Made by a program: the position numbers and the translations under genes. From assembly GCA_945883145.1 (NCBI GenBank), contig CAMCXB010000037.1, positions 1-23,412 of the forward strand: a DNA stretch of 23,412 bases, read 5' to 3'. Shown here in pieces: positions 5,665-13,946 of the stretch. The stretch comes from Bordetella parapertussis. Lineage in GTDB: Bacteria > Pseudomonadota > Gammaproteobacteria > Burkholderiales > Burkholderiaceae_D. Positions within the stretch are counted from its first letter, which is position 1, and each line of letters begins with the position of its first letter. The notes under the pieces were generated by a model, which ran no database searches, was not told the origin of the DNA, and saw nothing but the letters and a program-made list of their open reading frames with translations.

Positions 5665-8565
5665 CATACAAATCAGGAAATCTCTGTTAAGTCCAACAAC
5701 GACTATGTTGGTGTCCCATCGAATGCAGGTAATACACCTTCATCTATGAGCACTGCGACCACAATTGCGGATTACAAGATTATTCGCCGTAATGGAGCAG
5801 TGGTTGGTTTTGAGCCTTCCAAGATTTCTATTGCCGTGACTAAGGCGTTCTTAGCAGTAAACGGTGGACAAGGTGCAGCTTCGGCGCGTGTGCGCGAATT
5901 AGTTGAGCAATTAACCTCGAATGTGGTGTCGGCCTTAGTGCGTCGCCAACCAGCAGGTGGCACATTTCATATCGAAGATATTCAAGATCAAGTTGAACTT
6001 TCTTTGATGCGTTCCGGCGACCATGATGTGGCGCGTGCCTATGTGTTGTATCGCGCTAAGAGAACTGAAGAGCGTGCGCAACAGCAGCCAGCTAAGGCAG
6101 AGATTGATCATCCTGAAATACATATTTTGGCGGATGGCCAGCGTGTCTTGCTCGATCATGACAAGCTCAAGAAAATGATTACCGCTGCTTGCATAGGTTT
6201 AGAGAGTCATGTTGATGCAGATGCGATTTTGCATGAGACCCTACGCAATCTGTATGACGGTGTACCTGTTGAAGAGTTATATAAATCAGCGATTCTTGCT
6301 GCACGTGCCTTGATGGAAAAAGATCCTGCTTACAGTCAGGTTACTGCACGTTTATTGATGCATACCATTCGTAAAGAAGTGTTTGGTAAAGAAGTAGCAC
6401 AAGCAGATGCGGCACAAAATTATGTTGAATACTTCCCTAAATTTATCAAGAAAGGCATAGAAGCAGAACTGCTTGATGCCAAGCTAGGTCAGTTTGATTT
6501 AAAAAAATTAGCAGCAGCCTTAGTGCCAGAGCGTGATTTGCAATTTGGTTATCTCGGTTTGCAAACCCTGTATGACCGTTATTTCTTGCATGTGCAAGGC
6601 ACACGTATAGAAATGCCACAGGCGTTCTACATGCGCGTTGCTATGGGTTTAGCGTTGAATGAAATTAATCGTGAAGCGCGTGCGATTGAGTTCTACACCT
6701 TGTTGTCAACATTTGACTTCATGAGCTCAACCCCAACCTTGTTTAACTCAGGTACTGTGCGTTCACAACTGTCCTCTTGCTATTTGACGACAGTGGCAGA
6801 TGACTTAGATGGTATTTATGAAGCCATTAAAGAAAATGCGTTGTTAGCGAAATATGCGGGTGGTTTGGGTAATGACTGGACACCAGTGCGTGCACTTGGT
6901 GCACATATCAAAGGCACCAATGGTAAATCACAAGGCGTGGTGCCGTTCTTAAAAGTCGTTAACGATACAGCGGTTGCAGTTAATCAGGGTGGTAAGCGTA
7001 AAGGTGCTGTATGCGCTTATTTAGAAACCTGGCATATGGATATCGAGGAATTCCTCGAGCTGCGTAAGAACACCGGTGACGATAGACGTCGTACGCATGA
7101 CATGAATACCGCAAACTGGATTCCTGATTTATTCATGAAGCGTGTGATGGAAAAAGGTGAGTGGACACTGTTCTCACCTTCCGATGTCATCGACTTGCAC
7201 GATAAATTTGGTAAGGAATTTGAGCAAGCCTACTTAGCTTATGAAGCTAAAGCTGCGAATGGCGAGATGCCATTGTTTAAGAAAATACAAGCCTTAGATT
7301 TATGGCGCAAGATGTTATCCATGTTGTTTGAAACAGGTCATCCATGGATTACCTTTAAAGACCCTTGCAACATTCGTTCACCGCAGCAGCATGTGGGTGT
7401 AGTTCATAGCTCTAACCTCTGCACGGAAATCACCTTGAACACCAATGATTCTGAAATCGCTGTGTGTAATCTCGGTTCAGTCAACCTGCCTGCGCACATG
7501 AAAGACGGCAAGCTCGATCACGAGAAACTGCGTAAAACAGTCAATACAGCAATGCGTATGTTGGATAACGTTATCGACATCAATTACTACGCTGTGAAGA
7601 AGGCGCGTGATTCAAATCTACGCCATCGTCCAGTTGGTATGGGCATCATGGGTTTCCAAGATTGCTTACATATGATGCGTATACCTTACGCTTCTGATCA
7701 AGCAGTGGAATTTGCTGATCGCTCTATGGAAGCAGTGTGCTACTACGCTTATCATGCTTCTACCGAGTTAGCAGAAGAGCGCGGTATGTATAGCTCATAT
7801 CGTGGCTCGCTGTGGGACCGTGGGATCTTGCCGCAAGACTCGCTAAAATTATTAGCCGAAGAGCGTGGTGGCTACTTAGAAGTAGACACGACTGAAACGC
7901 TGGATTGGTCTGCATTACGTCAACGTATCAAACAATTTGGTATGCGTAATTCAAATTGCGTAGCGATCGCACCGACTGCGACGATTTCGAATATCATTGG
8001 CGTATCTGCTTGTATAGAACCAACATATCAAAACTTGTATGTGAAATCGAATCTGTCCGGTGAGTTCACAGAAATTAATGAATATTTAGTACGTGACTTG
8101 AAAACACGTGGTCTGTGGGATGAAGTCATGATCGCCGACTTAAAATATTTTGACGGTAGCTTAGCGAAAATTGATCGTATTCCACAAGATCTACGCGAAC
8201 TATATGCAACTGCTTTTGAAGTTGAACCGAAATGGTTGGTGGAAGCTGCTTCACGTAGACAAAAATGGATAGATCAAGGTCAGTCACTGAATATTTATAT
8301 GGCAGGTGCATCAGGTAAGAAGTTGGATGAAACCTATAAGTTGGCTTGGTTGCGTGGATTGAAAACGACTTACTATCTGCGCACCATAGGTGCAACGCAT
8401 ACTGAAAAATCAACTTCTAAGACCGGCGCATTGAATGCCGTATCGTCAGAAATGCCAGCAGCAAGTGCAGCAGCAAGTGCAGCACCAGCGCCAGAAACAG
8501 ATGGTCCTGCTTGCATGATGCGTCCTGGTGATCCTGGTTTTGATGAGTGCGAGGCTTGTCAGTAA
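5662..8565 (+). CDS. nrdA: Class Ia ribonucleoside-diphosphate reductase, alpha subunit
   Basis: A 967-aa catalytic subunit reducing ribonucleoside diphosphates to deoxyribonucleotides with NrdB. The N-terminus carries two ATP-cone regions (about residues 37-140, starting YKIIRRNGAVVGFEPSKIS, and about 150-240), the allosteric activity module. The barrel shows SSCYLTT (redox Cys), NLCTEITLNT (catalytic Cys and Glu), AVCNLGSVNLP (second redox Cys) and PTATISNIIGVSACIEPTYQN (radical-transfer region). The C-terminus ends CEACQ, the shuttle Cys pair recharged by thioredoxin or glutaredoxin. An Ala/Ser-rich stretch (about residues 930-950) precedes this tail as a flexible linker. The GTG start has a good GAGGAG site. 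nrdB follows after 148 nt. Control by NrdR is indicated by the two upstream boxes. Confidence 0.97.
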   Translation: MHTNQEISVKSNNDYVGVPSNAGNTPSSMSTATTIADYKIIRRNGAVVGFEPSKISIAVTKAFLAVNGGQGAASARVRELVEQLTSNVVSALVRRQPAGGTFHIEDIQDQVELSLMRSGDHDVARAYVLYRAKRTEERAQQQPAKAEIDHPEIHILADGQRVLLDHDKLKKMITAACIGLESHVDADAILHETLRNLYDGVPVEELYKSAILAARALMEKDPAYSQVTARLLMHTIRKEVFGKEVAQADAAQNYVEYFPKFIKKGIEAELLDAKLGQFDLKKLAAALVPERDLQFGYLGLQTLYDRYFLHVQGTRIEMPQAFYMRVAMGLALNEINREARAIEFYTLLSTFDFMSSTPTLFNSGTVRSQLSSCYLTTVADDLDGIYEAIKENALLAKYAGGLGNDWTPVRALGAHIKGTNGKSQGVVPFLKVVNDTAVAVNQGGKRKGAVCAYLETWHMDIEEFLELRKNTGDDRRRTHDMNTANWIPDLFMKRVMEKGEWTLFSPSDVIDLHDKFGKEFEQAYLAYEAKAANGEMPLFKKIQALDLWRKMLSMLFETGHPWITFKDPCNIRSPQQHVGVVHSSNLCTEITLNTNDSEIAVCNLGSVNLPAHMKDGKLDHEKLRKTVNTAMRMLDNVIDINYYAVKKARDSNLRHRPVGMGIMGFQDCLHMMRIPYASDQAVEFADRSMEAVCYYAYHASTELAEERGMYSSYRGSLWDRGILPQDSLKLLAEERGGYLEVDTTETLDWSALRQRIKQFGMRNSNCVAIAPTATISNIIGVSACIEPTYQNLYVKSNLSGEFTEINEYLVRDLKTRGLWDEVMIADLKYFDGSLAKIDRIPQDLRELYATAFEVEPKWLVEAASRRQKWIDQGQSLNIYMAGASGKKLDETYKLAWLRGLKTTYYLRTIGATHTEKSTSKTGALNAVSSEMPAASAAASAAPAPETDGPACMMRPGDPGFDECEACQ

Positions 8566-8583
8566 AAATTAAACGGATAGTCT

Positions 8584-8651
8584 TCACAACTGCGTTGTGA
8601 TGAGCAATGCGGGATTTGATATGGGCTCAAGAGAGTGCATTTCTCTCCCGC
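8584..8651 (+). other. Hairpins in the nrdA-nrdB intercistronic region
   Basis: TCACAAC/GTTGTGA (8584-8590 with 8594-8600) forms a perfect 7-bp stem with a TGC loop. A second, larger structure pairs GCGGGA (8609-8614) with TCCCGC (8646-8651) and can hold an inner GAGAG/CTCTC helix. No T-run follows. These may stabilise or process the mRNA or set the alpha:beta expression ratio; they do not look like terminators. Confidence 0.45.
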
Positions 8652-8713
8652 TGCTGTGGAAACTATCCTATCGTAACAACACACATAATCGTAAAGAAAT
8701 AAAGGAAAACAGC

Positions 8714-9907
8714 ATGCTTTCATGGGATGAAGAATCAGTTGCAGCGCAAGCACCGCGCATGCCAGAGCTACCAAAGGCGATGCCACAATTACAGCCAGTC
8801 GCTTCCGCTTCACACTTTACTGCGCATCATCCGGAGACGGCATTGAATCCGGAGTTGGTGACCAAGCCACAGTCGTCACAAAGTACAACTGGGCGTGTGA
8901 ATGCAACCGACAAGCGCATCATTAATGGTAAAACTGACGTGAATCAGCTGGTGCCATTTAAATATAAATGGGCATGGGATAAATATCTGGCAGGTTGCGC
9001 AAATCACTGGATGCCGCAAGAAATCAATATGCAGCGCGATATCGAGTTGTGGAAAAATCCAAATGGATTAACCGATGATGAGCGCAGACTTGTAAAACGT
9101 AATTTGGGTTTCTTTGTGACTGCAGATTCACTGGCTGCCAACAATATCGTACTTGGCACCTATCGTCACATCACAGCACCAGAATGCCGTCAGTATTTAC
9201 TGCGTCAGGCATTTGAAGAGGCGATTCATACCCACGCTTATCAATATATTGTTGAATCCTTGGGCTTAGATGAAGCTGAAGTATTCAATGCGTATAACGA
9301 AGTGAAGTCGATTCGTGATAAAGATGAATTCTTAATTCCCTTTATCGAGACGCTGACTGATCCAGAGTTCACCACAGGGACAACCGAAAACGATCAGACT
9401 TTGCTGAAGTCCTTAATCGTGTTCGCTTGTTTGATGGAAGGCTTGTTCTTCTATGTGGGCTTTACTCAAATTTTAGCCTTAGGTCGTCAGAACAAGATGA
9501 TGGGTGCAGCTGAACAGTATCAATATATCTTGCGTGACGAGTCTATGCACTGTAACTTCGGTATTGATTTGATCAACACCATCAAGTTAGAGAACCCGCA
9601 TTTATGGACAGCTGCATTTAAAGAAGAAATTAAAGCGTTGTTTTTAGAGGCAGTGGAGTTGGAATATCGTTATGCTGAGGATACAATGCCGCGTGGCGTT
9701 TTAGGTTTGAATGCGCCTATGTTTAAATCGTATCTACGATTCATTGCAAATCGCAGAGCGCAGCAAATTGGTTTAGAGCCTATGTTTGCTCATGAAGAGA
9801 ATCCTTTCCCTTGGATGAGCGAGATGATCGATTTGAAGAAAGAGCGTAACTTCTTCGAAACCCGTGTCATTGAATACCAAACTGGTGGTGCTTTGAATTG
9901 GGAATAA
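8714..9907 (+). CDS. nrdB: Class Ia ribonucleoside-diphosphate reductase, beta subunit
   Basis: A 397-aa di-iron tyrosyl-radical subunit that delivers the radical to NrdA. It shows TADSLAANNI (first Asp ligand), EEAIHTHAYQYI with the Glu, His and radical Tyr in the E-x2-H-x3-Y arrangement known from E. coli NrdB (E115, H118, Y122), and DESMHCNFG in the second iron-binding helix. The C-terminal tail, which docks to NrdA, ends EYQTGGALNWE. The first about 70 residues are a low-complexity Pro/Ala/Gln extension before RIINGKTDVNQLVPF, usual in Burkholderiales. I chose the ATG at 8714 because AAAGGAAA precedes it and the sequence MLSWDEE is the group's normal start. The frame is open upstream to 8597, but that part lies in the hairpin region and is unlikely to be translated. 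Confidence 0.96.
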   Translation: MLSWDEESVAAQAPRMPELPKAMPQLQPVASASHFTAHHPETALNPELVTKPQSSQSTTGRVNATDKRIINGKTDVNQLVPFKYKWAWDKYLAGCANHWMPQEINMQRDIELWKNPNGLTDDERRLVKRNLGFFVTADSLAANNIVLGTYRHITAPECRQYLLRQAFEEAIHTHAYQYIVESLGLDEAEVFNAYNEVKSIRDKDEFLIPFIETLTDPEFTTGTTENDQTLLKSLIVFACLMEGLFFYVGFTQILALGRQNKMMGAAEQYQYILRDESMHCNFGIDLINTIKLENPHLWTAAFKEEIKALFLEAVELEYRYAEDTMPRGVLGLNAPMFKSYLRFIANRRAQQIGLEPMFAHEENPFPWMSEMIDLKKERNFFETRVIEYQTGGALNWE

Positions 9908-10072
9908 GTAGTGGTTATAGTAGTAAAACAAAGCAAGAAGGGTGAACCCGTAATTAATGGATAGTCATTGGTTTAAACAGACTTTTTTCTCACAGCCACT
10001 AAGCCCGATATTTTTTGGCATGGAGGCTTATTCCCCGAAAAAAGAGTTTATCTTTCTGCAAAAGTATTCCAA

Positions 10073-10100
10073 CGCCGGCATGATTGCCGGCGTTTTTTTT
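10073..10100 (+). terminator. Intrinsic terminator of the nrdAB transcript
   Basis: An 8-bp stem CGCCGGCA/TGCCGGCG with a TGAT loop is followed by eight T residues. It lies about 165 bp after the nrdB stop. The stretch between (9908-10072) holds no ORF with a recognisable start and no other signal that I can see. Confidence 0.93.
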
Positions 10101-10372
10101 GGCTAAGAAAATCGCGTATCACGCACTTTTTCCTCTCTGCGCTTGTCGCAATGAAGATAAGTTGAAATTAAAAACGTGATGTCAGCAGAACAGCTTAGCT
10201 AGAGTGACTGAAGCGCTGCATAAAAAATGAGCAGCAGTGTTTTAGTTGGTGCCGCATTCATTAGCGCAAACAGATCCTTGTGTGCGCCGATGAATAATCC
10301 GCCAGAGCCATGATGGATCCGGCGGATTTCAAAACTTGAAGCTTGATTATCCATCACGTGAAGGAGAATGAA
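10101..10372 (+). other. Leader/promoter region of the second H1-like gene
   Basis: A 272-bp stretch between the nrdB terminator and the H1-like ATG. No convincing -35/-10 pair was found. AATCCGCC (10296-10303) and GGCGGATT (10321-10328) make an 8-bp stem with a 17-nt loop, followed only by a weak TTT. It ends 32 nt before the ribosome binding site AAGGAG (10361-10366). It could be an mRNA leader hairpin or the weak terminator of a small RNA. GCTGC/GCAGC at about 10212-10233 can also pair. No ORF of note. Confidence 0.35.
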
Positions 10373-10951
10373 ATGGCAACAGCAAAGAAAAAGGTGGCAG
10401 CCAAGAAAAAAACGGCAGCCAAAAAGAAACCAGTAGCAAAGAAAGCCGCAGCTAAAAAGAAACTAGTCGCAAAGAAAAAGCCAGCAGCGAAAAAAGCAGT
10501 GAAGAAGACTGCAAAGAAGGCTGTTAAGAAAGTAGCGAAGAAAGCAGCTGCCAAGAAAAAGCCTGCAGCTAAGAAAGTAGCGAAAAAAGCTGTGAAGAAA
10601 GTAGCGAAGAAAGCAGTAGCGAAGAAAAAGCCAGTAGCTAAAAAGGCAGCGAAAAAAGCTGTGAAAAAAGTAGCGAAGAAAGCAGTGGCGAAGAAAAAGC
10701 CTGCAGCTAAAAAAGCGGTGAAAAAGGCTGTGAAGAAAGTAGCAGCAAAAAAACCGGTAGCGAAAAAAGCAGCAGCTAAGCCTGTCGCTAAGAAGAAGCC
10801 AGTGGCAAAAAAACCGGTAGCGAAAAAGCCAGTCGTGGCAGCAGCGGTGCATGCACCGGCATCAGCGCCAACTCCGGCAGCATCACCAGCGATACGTACT
10901 GTGTTGAATCCGGCTGCAGCATGGCCATTTCCAACTGGCATACGCCCTTAA
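10373..10951 (+). CDS. Histone H1-like Lys/Ala-rich DNA-binding protein
   Basis: A 192-aa, extremely basic, low-complexity protein made of AAKK/AVKK/VAKK/KKPA repeats over about residues 1-150, then an Ala/Pro-rich segment (VHAPASAPTPAASPA) and a non-repetitive tail, LNPAAAWPFPTGIRP. I recall similar tails in H1-like proteins of Burkholderiales. The repeats resemble eukaryotic histone H1 C-termini and bacterial AlgP/HctA-type proteins, so DNA compaction is inferred. The start at 10373 is chosen because AAGGAG sits 6 nt upstream; the frame is open 10 codons further up without a ribosome site. It has its own terminator and is monocistronic. Unlike the H1-like gene at the left of the window it has no SWIB domain. 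Repeat number probably varies between strains. Long opposite-strand frames here are artefacts of the repeats. Confidence 0.9.
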   Translation: MATAKKKVAAKKKTAAKKKPVAKKAAAKKKLVAKKKPAAKKAVKKTAKKAVKKVAKKAAAKKKPAAKKVAKKAVKKVAKKAVAKKKPVAKKAAKKAVKKVAKKAVAKKKPAAKKAVKKAVKKVAAKKPVAKKAAAKPVAKKKPVAKKPVAKKPVVAAAVHAPASAPTPAASPAIRTVLNPAAAWPFPTGIRP

Positions 10952-10986
10952 GTTGGTAACGCATCGCAATTGATGCAGTCAAAATC

Positions 10987-11022
10987 CCCGCTGCAAAATA
11001 AAATTTGTAGCGGGTTTTTTTT
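10987..11022 (+). terminator. Intrinsic terminator of the H1-like gene
   Basis: An 11-bp stem (CCCGCTGCAAA with TTTGTAGCGGG, one G-U pair) and an ATAAAA loop, followed by eight T residues, 35 bp beyond the stop codon. Confidence 0.93.
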
Positions 11023-11025
11023 CGG

Positions 11026-11053
11026 GTGATCTTAGGCATAAGCCCAATATAAT
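11026..11053 (+). promoter_or_regulatory. Possible promoter of the yggT-DUF167 pair
   Basis: A perfect -10 TATAAT at 11048-11053 lies 35 bp before the GTG start. The best -35 is poor (GTGATC at 11026-11031, 16-bp spacer). The position directly after a strong terminator makes a promoter here likely. AGAGG at 11078-11082 is the ribosome binding site. Confidence 0.4.
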
Positions 11054-11088
11054 AGATGGTCTATATGTTGGTCTAATAGAGGTTTAGT

Positions 11089-11634
11089 GTGATTACCAGT
11101 ATTCTCGTTTTAATTATTGATACCGTCAGCAGTTTCTTTGCTGGCCTTTTGCTATTGCGCTTCTGGATGCAAGCAGTGCGAGTAAGACCGCCACTCGCTT
11201 TTGGTCAATTTATGTTTCGACTTACCGATTGGTTGGTCATGCCTTTGCGTCGTCTCTTGCCTGGCTTAGGAGGATTTGATTGGGCCAGTTTGTTCGGCGC
11301 TTTATTGATTGCATTGTTATCCATCGCTTTGCAACTCGCAGCCCGTTCCGCTCCATTTAGCGCACCTTCCATAATCTTGTTAGCTGTTTTAACAATGGTG
11401 CATTGGATGGTGTATGGCTTAATCGGCTTATTATTTATTGAAGTAATTTTCAGTTGGATCAATCCCCATGCACCCATCGCACCTATGGTGCGTGCAATGA
11501 ATGAACCACTTATGCGTCCCTTACGTCGCTTATTGCCAGCGATAGGTGGGGTAGATTTATCGCCCTTAGTCGCTTTTCTTCTTTTACGTATTGTGTTGTT
11601 TGTGGCGGATGAAGTCTTACTTAATCTCGCTTAA
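11089..11634 (+). CDS. YggT-family integral membrane protein
   Basis: A 181-aa protein with two copies of the YGGT module. Each copy has a hydrophobic segment followed by a conserved loop: RLTDWLVMPLRRLLPGLGGFDW in the first half and MNEPLMRPLRRLLPAIGGVDLSPL in the second, about 90 residues later. Four to five membrane helices are expected. The family is linked to osmotic-stress tolerance and cell-envelope or division functions in several bacteria, without a defined biochemical activity. The GTG start is supported by AGAGG 6 nt upstream. Its stop overlaps the ATG of the next gene by 1 nt (TAATG). The YggT-YggU (DUF167) pairing is common in proteobacteria. Confidence 0.9.
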   Translation: MITSILVLIIDTVSSFFAGLLLLRFWMQAVRVRPPLAFGQFMFRLTDWLVMPLRRLLPGLGGFDWASLFGALLIALLSIALQLAARSAPFSAPSIILLAVLTMVHWMVYGLIGLLFIEVIFSWINPHAPIAPMVRAMNEPLMRPLRRLLPAIGGVDLSPLVAFLLLRIVLFVADEVLLNLA

Positions 11635-11933
11635 TGAAAGCTGCTTGGTGTAGTCAGCACGGCAAAGCGGTACGACTGAGTGTGCAAGTGCTGCCGAATG
11701 CGAAAAAAACAGAAGTGGTGGGTTTAATCGATGGTGCATTAAAAATTCGATTGAAAGCGCAGCCCATAGAGGGTCAGGCAAATGAGGAGTTAATTCGTTT
11801 TGTTGCGACGCAAATTAAACTACCCAAGAAACAAATTAGTGTAGTGCGAGGTTTAACTAGCCGACAAAAAACGATAGAAATAAAAACTCAACAAGAGTGC
11901 GATGTAGTGAGTAAAATTTTATTGCCCACCTAA
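11634..11933 (+). CDS. DUF167 / YggU-family protein
   Basis: A 99-aa small cytoplasmic protein. The family core is visible: VRLSVQVLPNAKKTEVVG, LKIRLKAQPIEGQANEELIRFVA and VVRGLTSRQKTIEI. The fold is a small alpha/beta domain of unknown function. It is translationally coupled to yggT (TAATG) and followed 30 bp later by a terminator. Length is normal for the family. Confidence 0.92.
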   Translation: MKAAWCSQHGKAVRLSVQVLPNAKKTEVVGLIDGALKIRLKAQPIEGQANEELIRFVATQIKLPKKQISVVRGLTSRQKTIEIKTQQECDVVSKILLPT

Positions 11934-11963
11934 ATTGACGTGTTGAATTCAAAAATAAAAAAA

Positions 11964-11988
11964 GGCGATGCAAATGTATCGCCTTTTT
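11964..11988. terminator. Shared bidirectional terminator between DUF167 and the PfkB kinase
   Basis: GGCGAT / ATCGCC stem with an 8-nt loop, TTTTT on the right and A-runs on the left. The two flanking genes converge here, so it can end both transcripts. Confidence 0.88.
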
Positions 11989-12001
11989 CATTAGTCATGC
12001 C

Positions 12002-12934
12002 TTAGAAGCGATAACCATATTCTTGGAAAAATCTATCTTCGATTTGATCAATAGTTGGCGAATGATTTTGTCCACCTTGGCTAGCAATTTTAATTGCACC
12101 CATCAGACTAGATAAACGACCTATCGTCATCCAATCCATGCCACGTGTTAAGCCGAATAACATACCAGCACGGAAAGCATCGCCGCAACCAGTCGGATCA
12201 ACAATATCCGCCACATTAACAACCGGCACATCGAGTCGACCATCGCTGGTGAAAATTTCTGCGCCTTGTTCACCACGAGTAACAATCAAAGCAGAAACCC
12301 GCTCTGCGATTTGTTGTAAAGATAAACCGGTACGCTCAGTCAGTAATTCCGCTTCATAATCATTCACGGCGACATAAGTTGCGAGTTCAATGAAGTGCGT
12401 TAATTCTTCGCCATTAAACATAGGCAGACCTTGGCCTGGATCGAAGATGAAAGGAATATTCGCTGCCGCACAATCACTTGCATGTTCTATCATGCCATCA
12501 CGTCCATCTGGTGCGATGATAGCGATACTCACTTTACCTGCATCAGCAATTTTAATTTGATGCGACATCGCCATAGCGCCAGGATGAAAAGCAGTAATCT
12601 GGTTGCTATCAATATCAGTGGTGATGAAAGCTTGCGCAGTATAAGAAGAGTCAATCAGTTTGATGCAACGACGACTAATGCCTAATTTATCAAACCTATC
12701 AATATAGGGAGCGCTATCCTGACCGATGGTTGCCATGATAAGTGGATCACCATTCAGTAGTTTCAAGTTATAAGCGATATTGCCTGCGCAACCGCCAAAT
12801 TCACGGCGTATGCCAGGGACTAGAAAAGCGACATTGATTTTATGTAGCTGATCAGCGAGTAAGGCTTCAGAAAAACGTCCGCCAAAGGACATGATAGTGT
12901 CGAAAGCAAGTGATCCACAAATTAGTGAGGTCAT
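12002..12934 (-). CDS. PfkB-family carbohydrate/nucleoside kinase (adenosine kinase-like)
   Basis: A 310-aa ribokinase-fold kinase. It starts SLICGSLAFDTIMSF, has the substrate-side glycine motif FGGCAGNIAYNL (near residue 47) and the PfkB signature DPTGCGDAFRAG with the catalytic Asp. The ATP/anion hole follows in GLTRGM and SLMGAIKIASQGGQNH. In Betaproteobacteria this branch is usually annotated as adenosine kinase or a generic carbohydrate kinase. The substrate cannot be decided from sequence alone. It is the last gene of the minus-strand run, 54 bp after the DUF3426 gene, with AGG about 7 nt before the ATG. Confidence 0.85.
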   Translation of the reverse strand: MTSLICGSLAFDTIMSFGGRFSEALLADQLHKINVAFLVPGIRREFGGCAGNIAYNLKLLNGDPLIMATIGQDSAPYIDRFDKLGISRRCIKLIDSSYTAQAFITTDIDSNQITAFHPGAMAMSHQIKIADAGKVSIAIIAPDGRDGMIEHASDCAAANIPFIFDPGQGLPMFNGEELTHFIELATYVAVNDYEAELLTERTGLSLQQIAERVSALIVTRGEQGAEIFTSDGRLDVPVVNVADIVDPTGCGDAFRAGMLFGLTRGMDWMTIGRLSSLMGAIKIASQGGQNHSPTIDQIEDRFFQEYGYRF

Positions 12935-12988
12935 GATGGGCCTATATCAAAGTTCAAAAAACAAAAGTTATTATTAGTCTGCGTGTGC

Positions 12989-13912
12989 TCAGGGATAAAA
13001 CATAGTGAGTTGGAAGTCGGTCGGCGCAGGGCCAGTGAGTTCAAACACGAGCCGTATTTCATGCTCAGATTGTGCAGTGATACCTTGTTTGACTAAGTTA
13101 GGCTGAATCAAAAAATTTTGAGGTAAAAAAACCTTGCGTGTAATGATCTCACCTATCTCATCTTTGAGTTGTAATTCTAATGAAGGCCATGCTTGTGGTG
13201 ATGGGCTTTGGTTACGTAGCAAAGCAATTAACTCGAATTGATTAGTTTGATCAGGAATCGCACGTAACTGACTAGATTGTAAAGAGAGTTGTTTAATTTG
13301 CGCAGGCAGATTAATAGTACAACCGAGATAAGCACAAGCGATGCGCATAGTGGGATCGCTCTCAGGTGCTTGTGCCACGATCTCATTACGAAAATGAATC
13401 ACGAGTTGGATAGCAAGACTAATCAATAATAATGGTATGCCTAACCAAAAAATCGTTTTCCACATTCGCGAGCGACGCGCTTTTTGCTTAGCTTCTTGAA
13501 CAAATGCAGGCTCATTAGCAGATTCATTATCAGGCGTGCTAATGGGGGTGTTCATTAGCGGTGGAGAATCAACTTGATCCTCATCAAGCAGAGGATCAAA
13601 CTTTGGTAAATCTTTACGCGGTTGAACCTGCCAATCTGAGATGGCTTTAGAAAGAGTATCTAACTCATCCTGCATGTTAGGTTCTGTTTTGGCATTAGCA
13701 GGCATAGATTCAGATGCGGCTGTGGTGAATTCAGTTTCTTGCGTCGCAATTGGGTTGAGTAAGAGATCAGCTGCTTCATCACTCACCAAGCGTGCGCCAC
13801 CATCAAACACTTGCCTGCATGCGCCACAACGCACCGTGCCATTGCGTAGCAACAGTTGTTCTGTAGTGACCTTGAAGCGGGTTTCACAGTGAGGACAAGT
13901 GGTAATCAACAT
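12989..13912 (-). CDS. Zinc-ribbon (MJ0042) and DUF3426 membrane protein
   Basis: A protein of about 307 aa. The N-terminal zinc finger has CPHC (Cys6, Cys9) and CGAC (Cys29, Cys32) in the pattern of the MJ0042 zinc ribbon. A long acidic Ser/Pro/Asp-rich region follows. One transmembrane helix (TIFWLGIPLLLISLAIQLVI) follows the basic RRSRMWK and leads to a C-terminal DUF3426 domain (CAYLGCTINLPAQIKQLSL to the end). The function is unknown; it resembles a membrane-anchored regulator with a cytoplasmic zinc ribbon. The ATG at 13912 is preferred over the TTG two codons upstream (13918); no clear ribosome site is seen for either. It lies 34 bp after prmA, a linkage common in Burkholderiales. Confidence 0.85.
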   Translation of the reverse strand: MLITTCPHCETRFKVTTEQLLLRNGTVRCGACRQVFDGGARLVSDEAADLLLNPIATQETEFTTAASESMPANAKTEPNMQDELDTLSKAISDWQVQPRKDLPKFDPLLDEDQVDSPPLMNTPISTPDNESANEPAFVQEAKQKARRSRMWKTIFWLGIPLLLISLAIQLVIHFRNEIVAQAPESDPTMRIACAYLGCTINLPAQIKQLSLQSSQLRAIPDQTNQFELIALLRNQSPSPQAWPSLELQLKDEIGEIITRKVFLPQNFLIQPNLVKQGITAQSEHEIRLVFELTGPAPTDFQLTMFYP

Positions 13913-13946
13913 GCGCAATAAAATACGTTATGAAATTCATGGTTTA

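Noticed and set aside
8597..8713. 39-codon upstream extension of nrdB.
   Set aside because: Lies in a hairpin-rich region, has no ribosome site, and the ATG at 8714 has a good one and the family N-terminus.
10101..10372. A sigma-70 promoter (TTGTCG with a nearby AT-rich hexamer).
   Set aside because: The hexamers and spacing were too poor to call.
10354..10941. Long minus-strand frames (195 aa and 129 aa) opposite the second H1-like gene.
   Set aside because: Low-complexity Phe/Ala mirror of the repeats, an artefact of the codon pattern.
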